Part shown: piece after piece, positions 16,907 to 25,612 of the stretch
Position numbering within the stretch: position 1 is the stretch's first letter
Layout of the letters: the number at the start of each line of letters is the position of its first letter
Assembly: GCF_004341085.1 (NCBI RefSeq)
Contig: NZ_SLXW01000002.1
Coordinates: forward strand, 496,001-560,000
Source of the DNA: Sphingomonas sp. PP-CE-1G-424
GTDB taxonomy: Bacteria; Pseudomonadota; Alphaproteobacteria; Sphingomonadales; Sphingomonadaceae
DNA length: 64,000 bases
Direction of reading: 5' to 3'
The notes under the pieces: model-generated
Databases searched by the model: none
What the model was told of the DNA's origin: nothing
Seen by the model: only the letters and a program-made list of their open reading frames with translations
Made by a program: the position numbers and the translations under genes

Positions 16907-18241
16907 TTAATTCCCCCGGCCGGTAAGCGCGTCGAGCGACCGGAAGAACACGGGATAGCTCGTCGCCACCGGCGATACATCATCGATCGTGACGGGCTGA
17001 ACGGCGCCAAGTCCAGCCACGACCATGCTCATTGCGATGCGGTGGTCGAGTTTCGAGGCCACCCGAGCGCCACCGCGAATCGCCGCGCCGCCCGAGCCGG
17101 TGATCGCCATGCCGTCTTCGAACTCCTCGCAAAGAACCCCGCAGGCTTCGAGCGCGATCCGCATCGTCGTGATCCGGTCCGATTCCTTGACGCGCAACTC
17201 ATGAGCGCCGCGCGCGACGGTCGTGCCGGTCGCGAACGCCGCCGCCACGAACAGCACGGGATATTCGTCGATCATGCTCGGCGCGAGATCGGCCGGCACC
17301 TCGATCGCGGTCAGCGGCGCGTGGCGAACGCGCAGGTCCGCGACCGGTTCGCCCCCAACGACGCGCGGGTCGAGCTCGGTAATATCCGCGCCCATCATCC
17401 GCAGAGCCGTAACGATCCCGATCCGCGTCGGGTTCAGCCCGACGTTGCGCACGACGATATCCGACCCCGGTACGATAGACGCCGCGACCAGCCAGAACGC
17501 CGACGACGATGGGTCGCCCGGCACGACGATATCCTGCGGCTTCAGGTCCGCTTCGCCGGTGATCGAGATGACGCGGCCCTGGTTCGTCTCCTCGACGGTC
17601 AGCTTCGCGCCGAACCCGGTCAGCATTCGCTCGCTATGATCGCGCGTCGCGACCGGCTCGATGACTCGCGTGATCCCCGGCGTGTTGAGCCCAGCCAGCA
17701 AAATCGCCGACTTCACCTGCGCCGACGCGACCGGCAGCGTGTATTCGATCGGCACCGCCGGACACATCCCGCGTACCATCAGCGGCAGCCGCCCGCCTGG
17801 CGAGGACGTGATGTCCGCCCCCATCTGCGACAGCGGCTCGATCACGCGCCCCATCGGCCGCCCCGACAGCGACGCATCACCGGTGAAGGTGCAGGTAATC
17901 GGATGGCTCGACACCAGCCCCATCAGCAGGCGCGTCGATGTCCCCGAATTCCCCATCTCCAGCGCGGTCTCTGGCTGGAGCAGTCCGCCGACCCCAACGC
18001 CGTCCACCACCCAGATCCCGTCCTCGCTACGCTCGATCGTCGCGCCCATCGCGCGCATCGCCGCCGCGGTCGCGAGCACGTCCTCACCCTCCAGCAACCC
18101 CTCGATCCGGCTGGTGCCGACCGCGAGGCTCGCGAACATCAGCGCGCGGTGGCTGATCGACTTGTCGCCGGGGACCGCGATCGAACCGGTCAAAGGACCG
18201 CGCGCGACGACGTCCATCGAAGTGGGGAGGGGGTGTGCCAT
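16907..18241 (-). CDS. aroA: 3-phosphoshikimate 1-carboxyvinyltransferase (EPSP synthase), class II-like
   Basis: This 444-residue enzyme of the shikimate pathway joins PEP and shikimate-3-phosphate. Landmarks are GSIAVPGDKSISHRALMFAS, EMGNSGTSTRLLMGLV, TGDASLSGRPMGRVIEPL, ASAQVKSAILLAGLNTPGIT and ELRVKESDRI. The sequence parallels the CP4-type (class II) enzyme closely across its length. At the position of the glyphosate-insensitivity Ala of CP4 (GNAATG) it has Gly (GNSGTS), as in sensitive enzymes. The start ATG 18241 gives MAHPLPTSMDVVARGPL. It is the first gene of aroA-cmk and divergent from the FYDLN_acid gene. Confidence 0.96.
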   Translation of the reverse strand: MAHPLPTSMDVVARGPLTGSIAVPGDKSISHRALMFASLAVGTSRIEGLLEGEDVLATAAAMRAMGATIERSEDGIWVVDGVGVGGLLQPETALEMGNSGTSTRLLMGLVSSHPITCTFTGDASLSGRPMGRVIEPLSQMGADITSSPGGRLPLMVRGMCPAVPIEYTLPVASAQVKSAILLAGLNTPGITRVIEPVATRDHSERMLTGFGAKLTVEETNQGRVISITGEADLKPQDIVVPGDPSSSAFWLVAASIVPGSDIVVRNVGLNPTRIGIVTALRMMGADITELDPRVVGGEPVADLRVRHAPLTAIEVPADLAPSMIDEYPVLFVAAAFATGTTVARGAHELRVKESDRITTMRIALEACGVLCEEFEDGMAITGSGGAAIRGGARVASKLDHRIAMSMVVAGLGAVQPVTIDDVSPVATSYPVFFRSLDALTGRGN

Positions 18242-18340
18242 GGGGCCGGGCTTTTGACAGTGGCCTTGCGCTATGGCAAGGCGCGCCCACTTTGCGAGGG
18301 TATCCCCCCGCAATCCATTCATCCGAAAGGTTCTATCGGC

Positions 18341-18667
18341 ATGATCAAGCCGGAATGGGGCACGAAGCGTTCGTGCCCGAAATGCGCGACGCGTTTCTAC
18401 GACCTCGAAAAAGCCGACCCCGTGACCTGCATCGAATGCGGGTATGCGTGGGAGCCCGAGCCCATCCTGAAGTCGAAGCAGCCGCTGCCGTTCGAGGTCG
18501 CCAAGCCCGACACCAAGAAGCCCGACGCGGATCTCGAGGGTGACGAGGAAGAGGACATCGCCTCGATCACCGGCGAGGACGAAGAGCCGTCGGCGGACGA
18601 CGAAGTCGATCTCGGCGGCGACGACGACCTCGGCGTCGAGACGCCGCAGGACGAGCACGAGCGTTAA
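18341..18667 (+). CDS. FYDLN_acid / TIGR02300 family protein
   Basis: This 108-residue protein belongs to a family of unknown function seen mainly in alphaproteobacteria. The N-terminal zinc-ribbon-like module has Cys12-x2-Cys15 and Cys30-x2-Cys33 around the signature TRFYDLEKADPVTCIECGY. The C-terminal half is very acidic (EGDEEEDIASITGEDEEPSA and DDEVDLGGDDD) and probably disordered. It starts at ATG 18341 after GAAAGG. It is divergent from aroA, a neighbourhood conserved in related bacteria as far as I know. Confidence 0.93.
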   Translation: MIKPEWGTKRSCPKCATRFYDLEKADPVTCIECGYAWEPEPILKSKQPLPFEVAKPDTKKPDADLEGDEEEDIASITGEDEEPSADDEVDLGGDDDLGVETPQDEHER

Positions 18668-18749
18668 TTGGAATAAATTTGGCAGGCGGCATTTACGCCG
18701 CTTGCCAACCCGGGCGGGTCCGGTTAGTGACCCGCCTCCCAACGGGAAT

Positions 18750-18825
18750 GGGGCCGTAGCTCAGCTGGGAGAGCGTTCGCATGGCATGCGAAAGGTCAGG
18801 GGTTCGATCCCCCTCGGCTCCACCA
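18750..18825 (+). tRNA. tRNA-Ala(GGC)
   Basis: The 76-base cloverleaf is complete: acceptor GGGGCCG/CGGCTCC (with one G-T pair), D arm GCTCAGCTGGGAGAGC, anticodon arm TTCGCATGGCATGCGAA with anticodon GGC, variable loop AGGTC, T arm AGGGGTTCGATCCCCCT and an encoded CCA end. Confidence 0.97.
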
Positions 18826-18921
18826 TTTCCGTTGATGACCGGTCGATTGGACCGTTTTTTCAGATAGCGCGATCGAGCCGGACGGCAACGTCCTAGGCAT
18901 GTTGCCTCAGCCCGCCTCGAA

Positions 18922-18960
18922 CGGTGTTCGGGACGCGGAGCCTCCACATCCCGAACACGG
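18922..18960 (-). terminator. Strong hairpin after the autotransporter gene (possible terminator)
   Basis: CCGTGTTCGGGATGTGGAGG and the following TCCGCGTCCCGAACACCG form a stem of about 11 pairs (GTGTTCGGGA/TCCCGAACAC) about 12 bases after the stop codon at 18972. No U tract follows, so termination is uncertain. Confidence 0.5.
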
Positions 18961-18971
18961 TCGCCACGCAG

Positions 18972-20765
18972 CTAGAACGCGGCGGATAGCCCCATGAATG
19001 CCGACACGCTGTCGCGGTCGTCGCGCAACGCGTAGCCGGCGACACCAGCGCGGAGCGACAACTGCCCTGCGACATTGCCGTCCACCCCCATCGCATAGCT
19101 CATATAGCTGCGATCGGCGCGTTCGACCGTGCTCGTGAAGCTGATTGGGGCACCCGTTGGCGTCATCGTCAGCGTGCGGGGATCGTCGTCGAATTCGCGC
19201 TCGTACCCGGCGCGTGCGAAGAACCGCACGGGTTCTCCGGGAACGGTGCGAAGGACAGCGCCGAAGCGGCCCGTCAGGCTTTCGATCTCCTGCTTGCCGA
19301 AGCTCGCCGCAGTCGAAAGCCCGCCGGTTTCCGCATAGCCGGCGATACGAACCCGGTCATACTGCGCCGCGAGGTCTGGGCCGAAGGCGAGCCCGCCGAA
19401 CTTGACGAGGTCGACCGCGGCAGTCACTCGCCCAGCGACGTAGGTGCCGTCGGTCTCGCCCTCATGCGATCGGATCGCCGGGCGGAGCTGGACGGTGCGC
19501 CGAATGTGGCGGTAATCGATCTCGCCATAGGTCCCGTCCGCAAGCAGGCGGACCGGGCCGAGGTCACCCCGCGCGTAGCCGCTGACCGACCAGGCGCGGG
19601 GCTTGTAGCTGCCAGCGCCGGTCTTGAAGTCGCCGGTGCCGTCCGAATAGCCACCGGCGAGACCGACCCCCGATGCATTGCCGATCGCGAGGTCGGCGCC
19701 TGCGGTGCCGCTGAAGCCGCGCTCGGTAATGCCGACGCGCTGGGCGGACGTGCCGCTCGAATAATAATGATAGCCGGCGCCGCCGAACACCGACAGCGCG
19801 TGTCCGTCGCGTTGCGCGCCGCCACGCTCGGCGGCTTCGAACAGGTCGCGCTGTCCGCGGAACATCGCCTGCGCCGCATAACCGAGTCCGGCGATCTGGT
19901 CGGGGGCCTGGACCAGGCTGGCCAATGCCTGCCCCTGGATACGCTGCGTGATGCCGGCTGGGTGGACGCTGTCGGCCTGGATATACGTCTCGTTGGCGTT
20001 CGGTGACACGAGCGTCGCGCGCGTGCAGGCGAGCGACGAGGGGACGGTGCAGGCGACTCCGGTGATGTTGGTGTAGCCATAGGTCGCGGGACTGGCGACG
20101 AGTTCGCCGAACAGCCGGTCGGTATCGAAATACAGCGCGTTGACGTTCGCCGCCGCCAATGCCGCGGCATAGGTCCGGTTGAACAGCTGGAGCCCGGCCG
20201 CGCCGCCGGTCTGAACCGCGAGCGTGACGATCCGCGTGGCACCGGCGGCCTGGAGCCGGCCGACCTGCGCGGCAAGCTGCGTGGCAGCCGTCGTCACGAT
20301 CGCAGTGTTGGTGCTGCCGGCCGCCTGGAACGCGAAATAATCGTTGCCGCCGCCCTGGATGTAGACGAGGTCGCGCGGCCCGAAACTGCCGCCGGCGGCG
20401 AGGAAATTGCTGATCTGGGTCGCGACCGGGATCGATAGCGCGTTCGCGGCGGTCACGCGGGCGCCGCCGACCGCATAGTTGGTGCCGCCCTTGCCGTAGA
20501 CCGGGTCAAGCGACAGCCCGAGTCGCGCCGCGAGGACCTCGGGTGCGACCGGGTCGGGGTTGGTCGTGAAGCTGCCCGCGTCGCGCGGCAGGCGTGGGTC
20601 GAGCGTCAGGTAATAGCCGCCGTCGGCGAGGCTGTCACCGAACACGACCATGCGGTTATAGGTCTCGGTGCTCGCGACGCTGGTCAGGCTGGCGGTCTGT
20701 GCGTGGCCCGGACTCGCGACGCTCAGCGCGCTCCCGAACAGCAACGCCGTGTAGGTCGTCTTCAT
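18972..20765 (-). CDS. Autotransporter with GDSL esterase/lipase passenger
   Basis: This 597-residue type Va-secreted protein resembles EstA-type autotransporters. It has a signal peptide (MKTTYTALLFGSALSVASPG ending HAQ) and a GDSL hydrolase passenger from about residue 35. The catalytic Ser is in VVFGDSLADGG, block III is QGGGNDYFAF, and the Asp/His pair is in QADSVHPAGI. A C-terminal autotransporter beta-barrel runs from about residue 325 and ends FMGLSAAF with a terminal Phe. It is expected to be anchored in the outer membrane with the esterase outside the cell. The start ATG 20765 begins the signal peptide. It is probably monocistronic; a repeat-free gap of about 110 bases separates it from pit. 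Confidence 0.93.
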   Translation of the reverse strand: MKTTYTALLFGSALSVASPGHAQTASLTSVASTETYNRMVVFGDSLADGGYYLTLDPRLPRDAGSFTTNPDPVAPEVLAARLGLSLDPVYGKGGTNYAVGGARVTAANALSIPVATQISNFLAAGGSFGPRDLVYIQGGGNDYFAFQAAGSTNTAIVTTAATQLAAQVGRLQAAGATRIVTLAVQTGGAAGLQLFNRTYAAALAAANVNALYFDTDRLFGELVASPATYGYTNITGVACTVPSSLACTRATLVSPNANETYIQADSVHPAGITQRIQGQALASLVQAPDQIAGLGYAAQAMFRGQRDLFEAAERGGAQRDGHALSVFGGAGYHYYSSGTSAQRVGITERGFSGTAGADLAIGNASGVGLAGGYSDGTGDFKTGAGSYKPRAWSVSGYARGDLGPVRLLADGTYGEIDYRHIRRTVQLRPAIRSHEGETDGTYVAGRVTAAVDLVKFGGLAFGPDLAAQYDRVRIAGYAETGGLSTAASFGKQEIESLTGRFGAVLRTVPGEPVRFFARAGYEREFDDDPRTLTMTPTGAPISFTSTVERADRSYMSYAMGVDGNVAGQLSLRAGVAGYALRDDRDSVSAFMGLSAAF

Positions 20766-20875
20766 GATACCCTCTCCCTGGCGGCGAAGGATCATTGTCC
20801 TTCGCTCGACAGGGAGTGTCGGAGCCGCTTACGTCCGCGTCAATAGAGTGCCGATTGGGCGCGGGAGGTGGTCGT

Positions 20876-21874
20876 TCAGACGAACAGGCCGACGAGCAGG
20901 TACGTTCCCGCGCCGATCAATCCGGCGGCGGGCAGGGTGAGCGTCCAGGCGACGACGATGTTGCTGGCGACGTTCCAGCGAACAGCGGAGAGGCGCCGGG
21001 CGGCACCGACGCCGACGATCGAGCCGGTAATGGTGTGCGTCGACGATACCGGGATGCCCCAGAAGGTCGCGGCGAACAGCGTGATCGCGCCGCCGGTCTC
21101 CGCACAGAACCCCTGCGCCGGGGTTAGCCGCGTGATCTTCGAGCCCATCGTGTGGACGATCCGCCAGCCACCCGACAGCGTGCCGAGCGCCATCGCCGCC
21201 TGGCAGGACAGGACGACCCAGAGCGGCACGTGGAATTCGCCGCCGAGCAGGCCCTGCGAATACAGCAGCACGGCGATGATCCCCATCGTCTTCTGCGCGT
21301 CGTTGCCGCCGTGGCCGAGCGAATAGAGCGCGGCGGATATCAGCTGAAGTTTGCGGAAACGCTTGTCGACACCGAGCGGGGTGAGCTTCAGGCTCGTCCA
21401 CGCGACGATCAGCACCAGCACGAGTGCGAGCATCAGGCCGATCGCGGGCGAGGCGAAGATCGCTAGGACGGTCTTGATGACGCCGCTCCAAACGATCGCG
21501 CCGAAACCGATCTTGGCGATACCCGCGCCGAGCAGCCCGCCGATCAATGCGTGGCTGCTGCTCGACGGGATGCCGAGCACCCAGGTGATGACGTTCCACG
21601 CGATCGCCCCCATCAGCGCGGCGAAGATCACCTGCGCGTCGATCACGTGCGCCTGGACGATCCCGGTGCCGACGGTCTGCGCGACGTGGAGGCCGAAGAC
21701 GGCGAACGCGATGAAGTTGAAGAACGCCGCCCAGAGAACGGCGTATTGAGGCTTCAGCACGCGCGTCGAGACGACGGTGGCGATCGAGTTCGCCGCGTCG
21801 TGGAGGCCGTTCAGGAAGTCGAACAGCAGCGCTATGCCGATGAGGCCGATGAGGAGGGGGAGGGAGAGGATCAT
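20876..21874 (-). CDS. pit: Low-affinity inorganic phosphate transporter, PiT family
   Basis: This 332-residue polytopic membrane protein has the duplicated PiT signatures: FLNGLHDAANSIATVVSTRV near residue 18 and the second half-site VSSTHTITGSIVGVGAARR near 275. LGHGGNDAQKTMGIIAVLLY contains the GxNDxxK phosphate-binding element. It probably takes up metal-phosphate with protons. The DUF47 gene upstream on the same strand is its usual partner; a family B repeat (21899-22004) lies between them. Confidence 0.95.
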   Translation of the reverse strand: MILSLPLLIGLIGIALLFDFLNGLHDAANSIATVVSTRVLKPQYAVLWAAFFNFIAFAVFGLHVAQTVGTGIVQAHVIDAQVIFAALMGAIAWNVITWVLGIPSSSSHALIGGLLGAGIAKIGFGAIVWSGVIKTVLAIFASPAIGLMLALVLVLIVAWTSLKLTPLGVDKRFRKLQLISAALYSLGHGGNDAQKTMGIIAVLLYSQGLLGGEFHVPLWVVLSCQAAMALGTLSGGWRIVHTMGSKITRLTPAQGFCAETGGAITLFAATFWGIPVSSTHTITGSIVGVGAARRLSAVRWNVASNIVVAWTLTLPAAGLIGAGTYLLVGLFV

Positions 21875-21898
21875 GCCGCCGCTCCGGACGCCGTCGGA

Positions 21899-22004
21899 CT
21901 CCCCTCCCTGGAAGGGAGGGGCAGGGGGTGGGTCGGTATGGGGCGGGTGTCACGATTCGTCTCGGGCCGACCCACCCCCAACCCCTCCCTTCCAGGGAGG
22001 GGAG
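21899..22004. repeat. Palindromic intercistronic repeat, family B, copy 2
   Basis: CCCCTCCCTGGAAGGGAGGG and CCCTCCCTTCCAGGGAGGGG are the outer arms; GGGGGTGGGTCGG pairs with CCGACCCACCCCC inside. It separates the DUF47 gene from pit on the minus strand and could set their relative expression. Confidence 0.88.
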
Positions 22005-22021
22005 AGGACAATGTCGACACA

Positions 22022-22669
22022 TCAAGCATGGTCGATGACCAGCCCCTGGATCTCGTTCGCCACATCCTCGAAGCGGTCGACGATCTTTTCCAGGCTGCTG
22101 TAGATCTCGCGGTTGATGATGAACGTCATCGGGTCCGCACTGATCTTCGACGCCTGGAACAGCGCGCGCAGGCCCGTGTCGTGGATGTCGTCGGCATGCC
22201 CCTCGATCTGGATCAGCCGCGCGGTCAGGTCGTGCAGACGCCCTGCATTGGTGCCGAGCGAGCGGAGCAGCGGAATCGCCTCCGCGGTGATCCGTGCGGC
22301 CTCGACGATGATGCCGGCCATGTCGCGCATCTGCGGCGAGAATTCGGTGACCTCGTACAGCGCGATCGCGTTGGCGGTGCCGTTCATCTGGTCGATCGCG
22401 TCGTCCATGACGCCAATCAGATCGGTGATCGCGCTGCGGTCGAACGGCGTGACGAACACGCGGCGAACGTCCTGAAGGACCTCGCGCGTGATGTCGTCGG
22501 CCTCGTGCTCGCGCTTGACGATCTCGGCGATCTGACCCTCGATCGAGCCTTCGCCGTGGAGAAGCCGTGCAAGCGCATTGGCGCCGGCGACCAGGGTCGC
22601 GGCATGCGCGTCGAACAGTTCGAAGAACCGTCCCTGCTTCGGCATCAGCGACTGGAACCAGCCCAGCAT
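22022..22669 (-). CDS. DUF47 / PhoU-like protein of the phosphate transporter
   Basis: This 215-residue all-helical protein of the DUF47 family (Pit accessory/regulator, PhoU fold) begins MLGWFQSLMPKQGRFFELFD. It carries the family's EHEADDITREVL and EGHADDIHDTGL helices, two PhoU-like metal-binding signatures, and ends DRFEDVANEIQGLVIDHA. A strong AAGGAGA lies seven bases before ATG 22669, so it can be made as an independent protein. The same frame continues upstream without a stop into a Nudix domain (22670-23113), so a longer fusion could also be made. The pit gene follows, supporting a role in phosphate uptake control. Confidence 0.92.
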   Translation of the reverse strand: MLGWFQSLMPKQGRFFELFDAHAATLVAGANALARLLHGEGSIEGQIAEIVKREHEADDITREVLQDVRRVFVTPFDRSAITDLIGVMDDAIDQMNGTANAIALYEVTEFSPQMRDMAGIIVEAARITAEAIPLLRSLGTNAGRLHDLTARLIQIEGHADDIHDTGLRALFQASKISADPMTFIINREIYSSLEKIVDRFEDVANEIQGLVIDHA

Positions 22670-23113
22670 CGGAATTCTCCTTTTCGCGCTTCCGCGCACG
22701 ACGGGTAAGATACGTTGCGCGAGCGACGCCGGGATCGGCGGCTCACGGAAAGCAGCGATCAGCGCCTTCAGGCCGGGCTCATTGACAGCCTCCGCCGCAC
22801 GATCAAGCGTAAACCAGCGTGTGTCGCGCTGATGACGCTCGGGCCAGTCCTCCACCTGCTCGACGAACGCGAGTGGAAACACGGTGACGATCATGTCGCG
22901 GTAACGGCCGGTGCGGCGGCGTTTGCGATAGGCGAATTGCCCGACGGGCGAGGGGCAGGGGATGCCGCGGATGCCGGCTTCCTCATAGGCTTCTTGGGCT
23001 GCGGCCTCGTGGCTGGCGAGCCCGGTGATGGGATTGCCCTTGGGAATCACCCAGCGGCCGGTATCGCGCGACGTGATCAGCATCACGCGCGCATGTCCGG
23101 CCTCGTCGATCAC
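22670..23113 (-). CDS. Nudix hydrolase domain, in frame with the downstream DUF47 gene
   Basis: About 148 residues of a Nudix domain of the DIPP/MutT-like type. SRDTGRWVIPKGNPITGLAS leads to the Nudix box region HEAAAQEAYEEAGI, then YRKRRRTGRYRDMIVTVFPL. No stop codon separates it from DUF47: codons run ...GSAKRRIP into MLGW, so the natural product would be a 363-residue fusion ending at 22022. The first ordinary start is GTG 23113, which lacks a ribosome site. In-frame sequence upstream (IEQIGALPY) still looks like the family's first strand, and an ATC at 23140 is preceded by GAGGA. The substrate is probably a nucleotide or inositol polyphosphate-like diphosphate, by family only. Confidence 0.78.
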
Positions 23114-23335
23114 ATAGGGAAGTGCGCCGATCTGCTCGATGGTCCGGGTCCTCGCGCCCGCAGAATCACGGGGAAAGACTGGAGCTTATACGCGGTTTTT
23201 ACGCAAGGATAGCGGATCGGCGGCGGCTTTATGGGCCGTCAGCTGGGGCCCATTTCTGTCCCATTGCCGGACGCCGCCAGTTTAACCACTTTTGCCACTG
23301 GTCGAATTGGTAAACGCGACGTTAACGTTTTCATC

Positions 23336-23500
23336 ATGACCAGACGCCTAGTCCTTACCAACGAAGCCGCCCGCCATCCGCTGCGCCGATCGTTGCCGCC
23401 GCCGGTAGTCGCCAGCGCGAAGAACGACGATCACGACGTGAAGCTGTTTCTGCTGAGCTTCGCGGCGTTTTTCACGTGCTTTTACAGCTTCATTTTCTGA
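23336..23500 (+). CDS. Small membrane protein (54 residues)
   Basis: A basic N-terminal part (MTRRLVLTNEAARHPLRRSL) is followed by one C-terminal hydrophobic helix, KLFLLSFAAFFTCFYSFIF. It reads as a single-pass inner-membrane protein with its N-terminus in the cytoplasm. The frame is open upstream to 23231 but is non-coding in character there. I recognise no family. It is divergent from the Nudix gene, with about 220 bases between that hold no other gene. Confidence 0.55.
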   Translation: MTRRLVLTNEAARHPLRRSLPPPVVASAKNDDHDVKLFLLSFAAFFTCFYSFIF

Positions 23501-23519
23501 GGCTCACGCACCCCTTTTT

Positions 23520-23590
23520 CCGTTCGTGCTGAGCGCAGTCGAAGCACCTGCTTTTGGGACTCACCCTTCGACTTCGCTCAGGGCGAACGG
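23520..23590. repeat. Palindromic intergenic repeat, family H
   Basis: CCGTTCGTGCTGAGCGCAGT continuing CGAAGCAC pairs with GTTCGCCCTGAGCGAAGTCG in inverted form (the right arm reads CCTTCGACTTCGCTCAGGGC then GAACGG). The arms are imperfect, with a loop of about 15 bases. It lies between the convergent small membrane protein and the LplT-like transporter. It is the only copy of this family in the window. Confidence 0.8.
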
Positions 23591-23604
23591 ACTCAGGAGT
23601 GAGG

Positions 23605-24930
23605 CTACCCCCTCAGCGTCGGCAAACACCCGATCGCGTCGTCGTCGCAGGCCCGGTGCAGCTTCTGCGCCAGCCATGCCGAGACGAGGCACATCGCTGC
23701 GACGAGAAACAGCATGTCCTCGGGCGTCACGCCCATCGCGGTGATGCCGATGACGAGGATCGAACCGACCGTCATCGCGCCCGAGTTAACCACGTTGTTC
23801 GCCGCCACGGTCCGCGCGGTCTGGTCCTTCTCGACGGTCGTCGTCAGGAATGCGTATAGCGGCACCACGAACATTCCGCCGGTGATCGCGATCGCCAGCA
23901 GCGTCGCCAGCACGGGGATCGCACCCGGCTGATGGATGAAGCCCGCCCAGTCGTAATAATGCCCCGGTGGCGCCGGCGTCCAGGTCCGCGCGAGGAACGA
24001 GAATAGCACGACGAACCCGCCCATCGCGATCACCGACGCGGGCGAGAACTTCGCCGAGATACGCCCTCGCAGCATCGTGTTGATGACCACCGAGCCGATC
24101 GCGACCCCGACCGAGAACACCGCGATCACGAAGCTCGCGACTCGCTCGTCGGCGGTGAGCACGTTCTTCACTAGCGGCGGGAAGACGATGATCAGCACCG
24201 CGCCGATCGTCCAGAAGAAGCTGATCGCGATGATTGCGAGGAATAGCCGTGGGATGTGCAGCGTCGCGCTGATCAGTCGCCACGACGCCGTGAACGGGTT
24301 GTAGTCGAGCTTCAGCGGCGGGCCTTCGCGTGGCGCCGGCGGCACCTGGCGTCCTGCAAACCAGCCGATCGCGGCGACGACCAGCACGCTGGCAGCGGCG
24401 CCCTCGATCGGGATCCAGCCTGCGGTCACGGTGCCCAGCAGGATCGCGAGATACGTTCCCGCCTCAACGAGTCCAGTGCCGCCGAGCACGTCGCACGGCT
24501 TCAGATGCTGCGGCAGAATCGCGTATTTGATCGGCCCGAAGAAGGTCGAATGCACGCCCAGGCACAGCACCGCGCCGAGCATGAGCCCGATTCCGAGCGA
24601 CGGATGCCCCGCACGCGCGACCATCAGCCCGGTCGCACCCAGAAGCATGATGCCGATCTCGACCGTCTTGACGATCCGGATGATCCGCGCCTTGTCGTGG
24701 CTGTCCGCCAATTGCCCGGCAAGCGCGGACAGCAGGAAGAACGGCAGGATGCCGAGTCCCGTCGCCAGCGCGTTGAAATTGGCCTCCATCTTCGGGTCGT
24801 TGAAGACCGCATAGGTCGCGAACAGGACCATCGAGGTCTTGAACAGATTGTCGTTGAACGCGCCGAGAAACTGGGTCGTGAACAGCGGGAGGAAGCGACG
24901 TTGCTTCAGCAACCCAAGGGCATTGAGCAT
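23605..24930 (-). CDS. MFS transporter, LplT-like (lysophospholipid transporter type)
   Basis: This 441-residue protein has about twelve membrane segments. The signature FTTQFLGAFNDNLFKTSMVL, followed by LSALAGQLADSHDKARIIR in the loop between helices 2 and 3, matches the LplT group that flips lysophospholipids inward across the inner membrane. FFGPIKYAILPQHL is another group feature. In many bacteria it is fused to or beside an acyltransferase/acyl-ACP synthetase; none is adjacent here, although the phospholipid gene pgsA is divergent next door. The start ATG 24930 is followed by LNALGLLKQRRFLPLF. Confidence 0.88.
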   Translation of the reverse strand: MLNALGLLKQRRFLPLFTTQFLGAFNDNLFKTSMVLFATYAVFNDPKMEANFNALATGLGILPFFLLSALAGQLADSHDKARIIRIVKTVEIGIMLLGATGLMVARAGHPSLGIGLMLGAVLCLGVHSTFFGPIKYAILPQHLKPCDVLGGTGLVEAGTYLAILLGTVTAGWIPIEGAAASVLVVAAIGWFAGRQVPPAPREGPPLKLDYNPFTASWRLISATLHIPRLFLAIIAISFFWTIGAVLIIVFPPLVKNVLTADERVASFVIAVFSVGVAIGSVVINTMLRGRISAKFSPASVIAMGGFVVLFSFLARTWTPAPPGHYYDWAGFIHQPGAIPVLATLLAIAITGGMFVVPLYAFLTTTVEKDQTARTVAANNVVNSGAMTVGSILVIGITAMGVTPEDMLFLVAAMCLVSAWLAQKLHRACDDDAIGCLPTLRG

Positions 24931-25045
24931 GACGGGAAATAGCCCTGATCGTTGCGGTAATATGTCCAACCCTTAGCCGAGCGTCATCCGCGCGCCAACG
25001 CTTAAACCGGTTTCGCCGCGCGACCGACCGGTATAGGGGTGGTGG

Positions 25046-25597
25046 GTGTTGAGCTTGCCTAACCTCCTGACATTGTCGCGGATCGTCGCGGTGCCCCTGC
25101 TGGTCTGGTTCCTGTGGTGGCCCGACTGGGAGGCGGGGTACGGTATCGCCTTCGTGCTGTATTGCCTGATGGGTATTACCGATTATTTCGACGGGTACCT
25201 CGCGCGGTCGAGCGGTGCGGTGTCGCGGCTGGGGATCTTCCTCGATCCGATCGCGGACAAGATCATGGTCGCGGCGGTGATCCTGATCCTGGTCGGTACG
25301 CGCGATATTCCGGGCGTCCACGTGATCGCCGCGCTTGTCATCCTGCTGCGCGAGATCGCGGTGTCGGGCCTGCGCGAATTTCTTGCACAGGTGCAGGTCT
25401 CCGTACCGGTTTCGCAGCTGGCGAAATGGAAGACGACGTTGCAGCTCGTGTCACTCGGCGGCATCATCCTCGGCGGCGCGGTGCCCGACATGGTCTGGGT
25501 GCACACCGTCGGCATCGTCGCGTTGTGGGGCGCAGCCGTCCTTACGCTGATGACCGGATGGGATTATCTCCGCGTCGGCCTGAAGCACATGGACTGA
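25046..25597 (+). CDS. pgsA: CDP-diacylglycerol--glycerol-3-phosphate 3-phosphatidyltransferase
   Basis: This 183-residue inner-membrane enzyme makes phosphatidylglycerol phosphate, the committed step to phosphatidylglycerol and cardiolipin. The CDP-alcohol phosphotransferase motif is complete: DYFDGYLARSSGAVSRLGIF followed by LDPIADK (DxxDGxxAR...GxxxDxxxD). It starts at GTG 25046 (LSLPNLLTLSRI). moaD follows after 15 bases. Confidence 0.96.
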   Translation: MLSLPNLLTLSRIVAVPLLVWFLWWPDWEAGYGIAFVLYCLMGITDYFDGYLARSSGAVSRLGIFLDPIADKIMVAAVILILVGTRDIPGVHVIAALVILLREIAVSGLREFLAQVQVSVPVSQLAKWKTTLQLVSLGGIILGGAVPDMVWVHTVGIVALWGAAVLTLMTGWDYLRVGLKHMD

Positions 25598-25612
25598 ATA
25601 GGCATTACGGGC

